Assembly: GCA_903930085.1 (NCBI GenBank)
Contig: CAIYXD010000127.1
Span: 1 to 6,019 of the forward strand
Source of the DNA: an uncultured Flavobacteriia bacterium
Lineage (GTDB): Bacteria > Bacteroidota > Bacteroidia > Flavobacteriales_D > Crocinitomicaceae
DNA: 6,019 nt
Direction of reading: 5' to 3'
Shown here: piece by piece, positions 4,798-6,019 of the stretch
Position numbering within the stretch: the first letter of the stretch is position 1
How the letters are laid out: the number at the start of each line of letters is the position of its first letter
The notes under the pieces: generated by a model
Databases searched by the model: none
The model's input: the letters and a program-made list of their open reading frames with translations, nothing else
What the model was told of the DNA's origin: nothing
Program-made: the position numbers and the translations under genes

Positions 4798-5697
4798 ATG
4801 TCAATAGAAGTAAAAAACCTATTCAAATATTATGGAGATCAAGCGGCGGTAAAGGATGTTTCTTTCACTGTTTCAAAGGGCGAGATCGTTGGTTTTTTAG
4901 GCCCAAATGGCGCTGGAAAGTCTACCACGATGAAGATTCTAACCGGCTTTATTTCAGCTTCTTCTGGAGAAGTTAAGATTTGTGGTTTACCAGTAGATGT
5001 TGATTCGTTGAATACACGCCAATTAATTGGTTATTTACCAGAACACAATCCATTGTATTTGGACATGTACGTAAAAGAATACTTGGAATTTGTGGGTAAA
5101 ATCTACCATATAAAAAACGTGAAAGAACGTGTAAATGAAATGATCAAAGCGGTTGGTTTAGATGTTGAGCAAAACAAAAAATTAAGCGCACTTTCCAAAG
5201 GTTATCGCCAGCGGGTTGGTTTGGCAGCAGCAATTATACACGATCCAGAAGTATTGATTTTAGATGAACCAACTTCGGGATTAGACCCAAATCAATTGGT
5301 GGAAATTAGAGAATTAATTAAGAAAATAGGAAAATCAAAAACGGTAATACTTTCAACGCATATCATGCGCGAAGTTGAAGCAATTTGCGATAGGGTTTTG
5401 ATTATCAATAAAGGTCAAATAGTTGCAGATAATACGGCTTCTGAATTGCAATCCGACCAATCGCATCAAACGGTTTATGCTGAATTTGAAGGAACAGTTT
5501 CAAAAGCTACATTGGCTAAAATCAACCATGTTCGAAAAGTTGAAAAAGTGATGAATGGTTGGTTGTTGGAGACAACAGACGATGTAGATCTTAGAAAAGT
5601 TATCGCACAATACGCCCAACAGAATAATTTATTGGTATTGACGCTTAAAACAGAGGGAAAAACACTCGAAGAAGTATTTAAAGAATTAACGAAATAA
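4798..5697 (+). CDS. gldA: gliding motility-associated ABC transporter ATP-binding subunit GldA
   Basis: This 299-residue ABC ATPase would power a transporter with the membrane protein GldF and the surface/periplasmic GldG; in Flavobacterium johnsoniae GldA is linked to gliding. Motifs: Walker A GPNGAGKST (35-43); GYLPEHNPLYLDMYVKEYL (78-96) at the Q-loop, with Glu at residue 82 in place of Gln; signature LSKGYRQR (132-139); Walker B LILDEP (153-158); D-loop SGLDPNQ (160-166); H-loop His188 in STHIM. The GYLPEHNPLYLDMYV segment and IMREVEAICDRVLIINKG (189-206) closely resemble GldA. A C-terminal extension of about 90 residues follows, as in ABC-2 type ATPases. The ATG at 4798 is preferred over an upstream in-frame ATG at 4639, which would extend through the promoter region and into rsgA. 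gldF and gldG are not in the window. tyrS starts 2 nt after the stop. A general ABC-2 exporter ATPase is the alternative. Confidence 0.9.
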   Translation: MSIEVKNLFKYYGDQAAVKDVSFTVSKGEIVGFLGPNGAGKSTTMKILTGFISASSGEVKICGLPVDVDSLNTRQLIGYLPEHNPLYLDMYVKEYLEFVGKIYHIKNVKERVNEMIKAVGLDVEQNKKLSALSKGYRQRVGLAAAIIHDPEVLILDEPTSGLDPNQLVEIRELIKKIGKSKTVILSTHIMREVEAICDRVLIINKGQIVADNTASELQSDQSHQTVYAEFEGTVSKATLAKINHVRKVEKVMNGWLLETTDDVDLRKVIAQYAQQNNLLVLTLKTEGKTLEEVFKELTK

Positions 5698-5699
5698 GC

Positions 5700-6019
5700 A
5701 TGCCAACAAATTTTATAGCAGAATTAACATGGAGAGGAATGGTGCACGACATCATGCCTGGAACGGAAGAAGCATTGAATAAAAAAGTTTCGTGCGGCTA
5801 TATTGGCTTTGATCCAACTGCGGATTCTTTGCACGTTGGACACTTGGTTCAAATTATGACGCTCGTGCATTTTCAGCGTGCTGGACACAAACCGTTTGCT
5901 TTGGTTGGTGGCGCAACTGGAATGGTTGGCGATCCTTCCGGAAAGTCAAAAGAACGAAATTTGTTGGATGCAGAAACGCTTAATCACAACGTGGCATGCG
6001 TAAAAGGACAATTGGAGAA
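5700..6019 (+). CDS. tyrS: tyrosine--tRNA ligase, 3' end missing
   Basis: TyrRS, a class Ic synthetase, charges tRNA-Tyr with tyrosine in the cytoplasm. The first 106 codons are present and the frame runs off the window. Visible motifs: an N-terminal helix around TWRGMVHDIMPGTEEAL (10-26); YIGFDPTADSLHVGHL (34-49), with Tyr34 in the tyrosine pocket and HVGH (45-48) as the HIGH ATP-binding motif; and GGATGMVGDPSGKS (70-83), a TyrRS hallmark. The KMSKS loop and the S4-like tRNA-binding domain would lie beyond the edge, since full proteins are about 420-430 residues. The ATG is 2 nt after the gldA TAA, so it is probably co-transcribed and perhaps translated by ribosomes ending gldA. No tyrosine T-box or other leader is seen, as expected outside Firmicutes. 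Confidence 0.97.
   Translation, partial: MPTNFIAELTWRGMVHDIMPGTEEALNKKVSCGYIGFDPTADSLHVGHLVQIMTLVHFQRAGHKPFALVGGATGMVGDPSGKSKERNLLDAETLNHNVACVKGQLE

Noticed and set aside
4872..4935. Alternative + frame with the stretch KGRDRWFFRPKWRWKVYHD over the gldA P-loop region
   Set aside because: It is the frame-shifted shadow of the well-supported gldA coding sequence.
5032..5046. Glu instead of Gln in the GldA Q-loop (YLPEH)
   Set aside because: GYLPE is frequent in ABC-2 type ATPases and is typical of GldA as I know it, so it is not an anomaly.
1..6019. Mobile elements, CRISPR arrays, tRNA or rRNA genes, toxin-antitoxin or defence modules
   Set aside because: No transposase, terminal repeats, spaced direct repeats, cloverleaf or defence-protein motifs were seen. 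The MazG-like proteins are pyrophosphohydrolases in housekeeping context.

Overview
The window looks like ordinary chromosomal DNA from a low-GC member of the Bacteroidota, most likely Flavobacteriales and perhaps a Crocinitomicaceae/Cryomorphaceae-type lineage. The evidence is a GldA-type gliding-motility ATPase, -7 boxes of the form TAnnTTTG (the sigma-70 consensus of this phylum), weak or absent Shine-Dalgarno sequences, and protein families that I recall from flavobacterial genomes (a short RecA1-only DEAD-box-like protein and an unnamed 126-residue protein). The assignment below phylum is inference.

Left part, + strand (1-1873): the 3' three quarters of aroA (EPSP synthase, shikimate pathway), an all-alpha PRA-PH/MazG-type nucleotide pyrophosphohydrolase, and a Nudix hydrolase. 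All three read rightwards.

Middle, - strand (1894-4669): one compact operon read leftwards. Its order is rsgA (30S maturation GTPase), dtd (D-aminoacyl-tRNA deacylase), a MazG-like pyrophosphohydrolase, a degenerate single-domain DEAD-box-like ATPase and an uncharacterised helical protein. rsgA/dtd overlap by 4 nt (GTGA), dtd/mazG are 11 nt apart, mazG/DEAD overlap by 1 nt (TAATG), and the last gene starts 46 nt further on at a TTG. The operon converges on the Nudix gene with only 20 nt between stop codons.

Right part, + strand (4798-6019): gldA, followed after 2 nt by the start of tyrS (tyrosyl-tRNA synthetase, cut by the window edge). gldA and rsgA diverge from a 128-bp region (4670-4797) that holds a -7 box for each direction and nested inverted repeats.

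Functionally, the operon joins translation quality control (RsgA, DTD, and TyrRS next door) to nucleotide-pool sanitation (two MazG-type enzymes and a Nudix enzyme in under 2.5 kb). No mobile element, CRISPR array, rRNA or tRNA gene is visible. The least understood items are the DEAD-like protein with a DDAI motif II and the helical protein encoded behind it. I see no clearly new multi-gene system.
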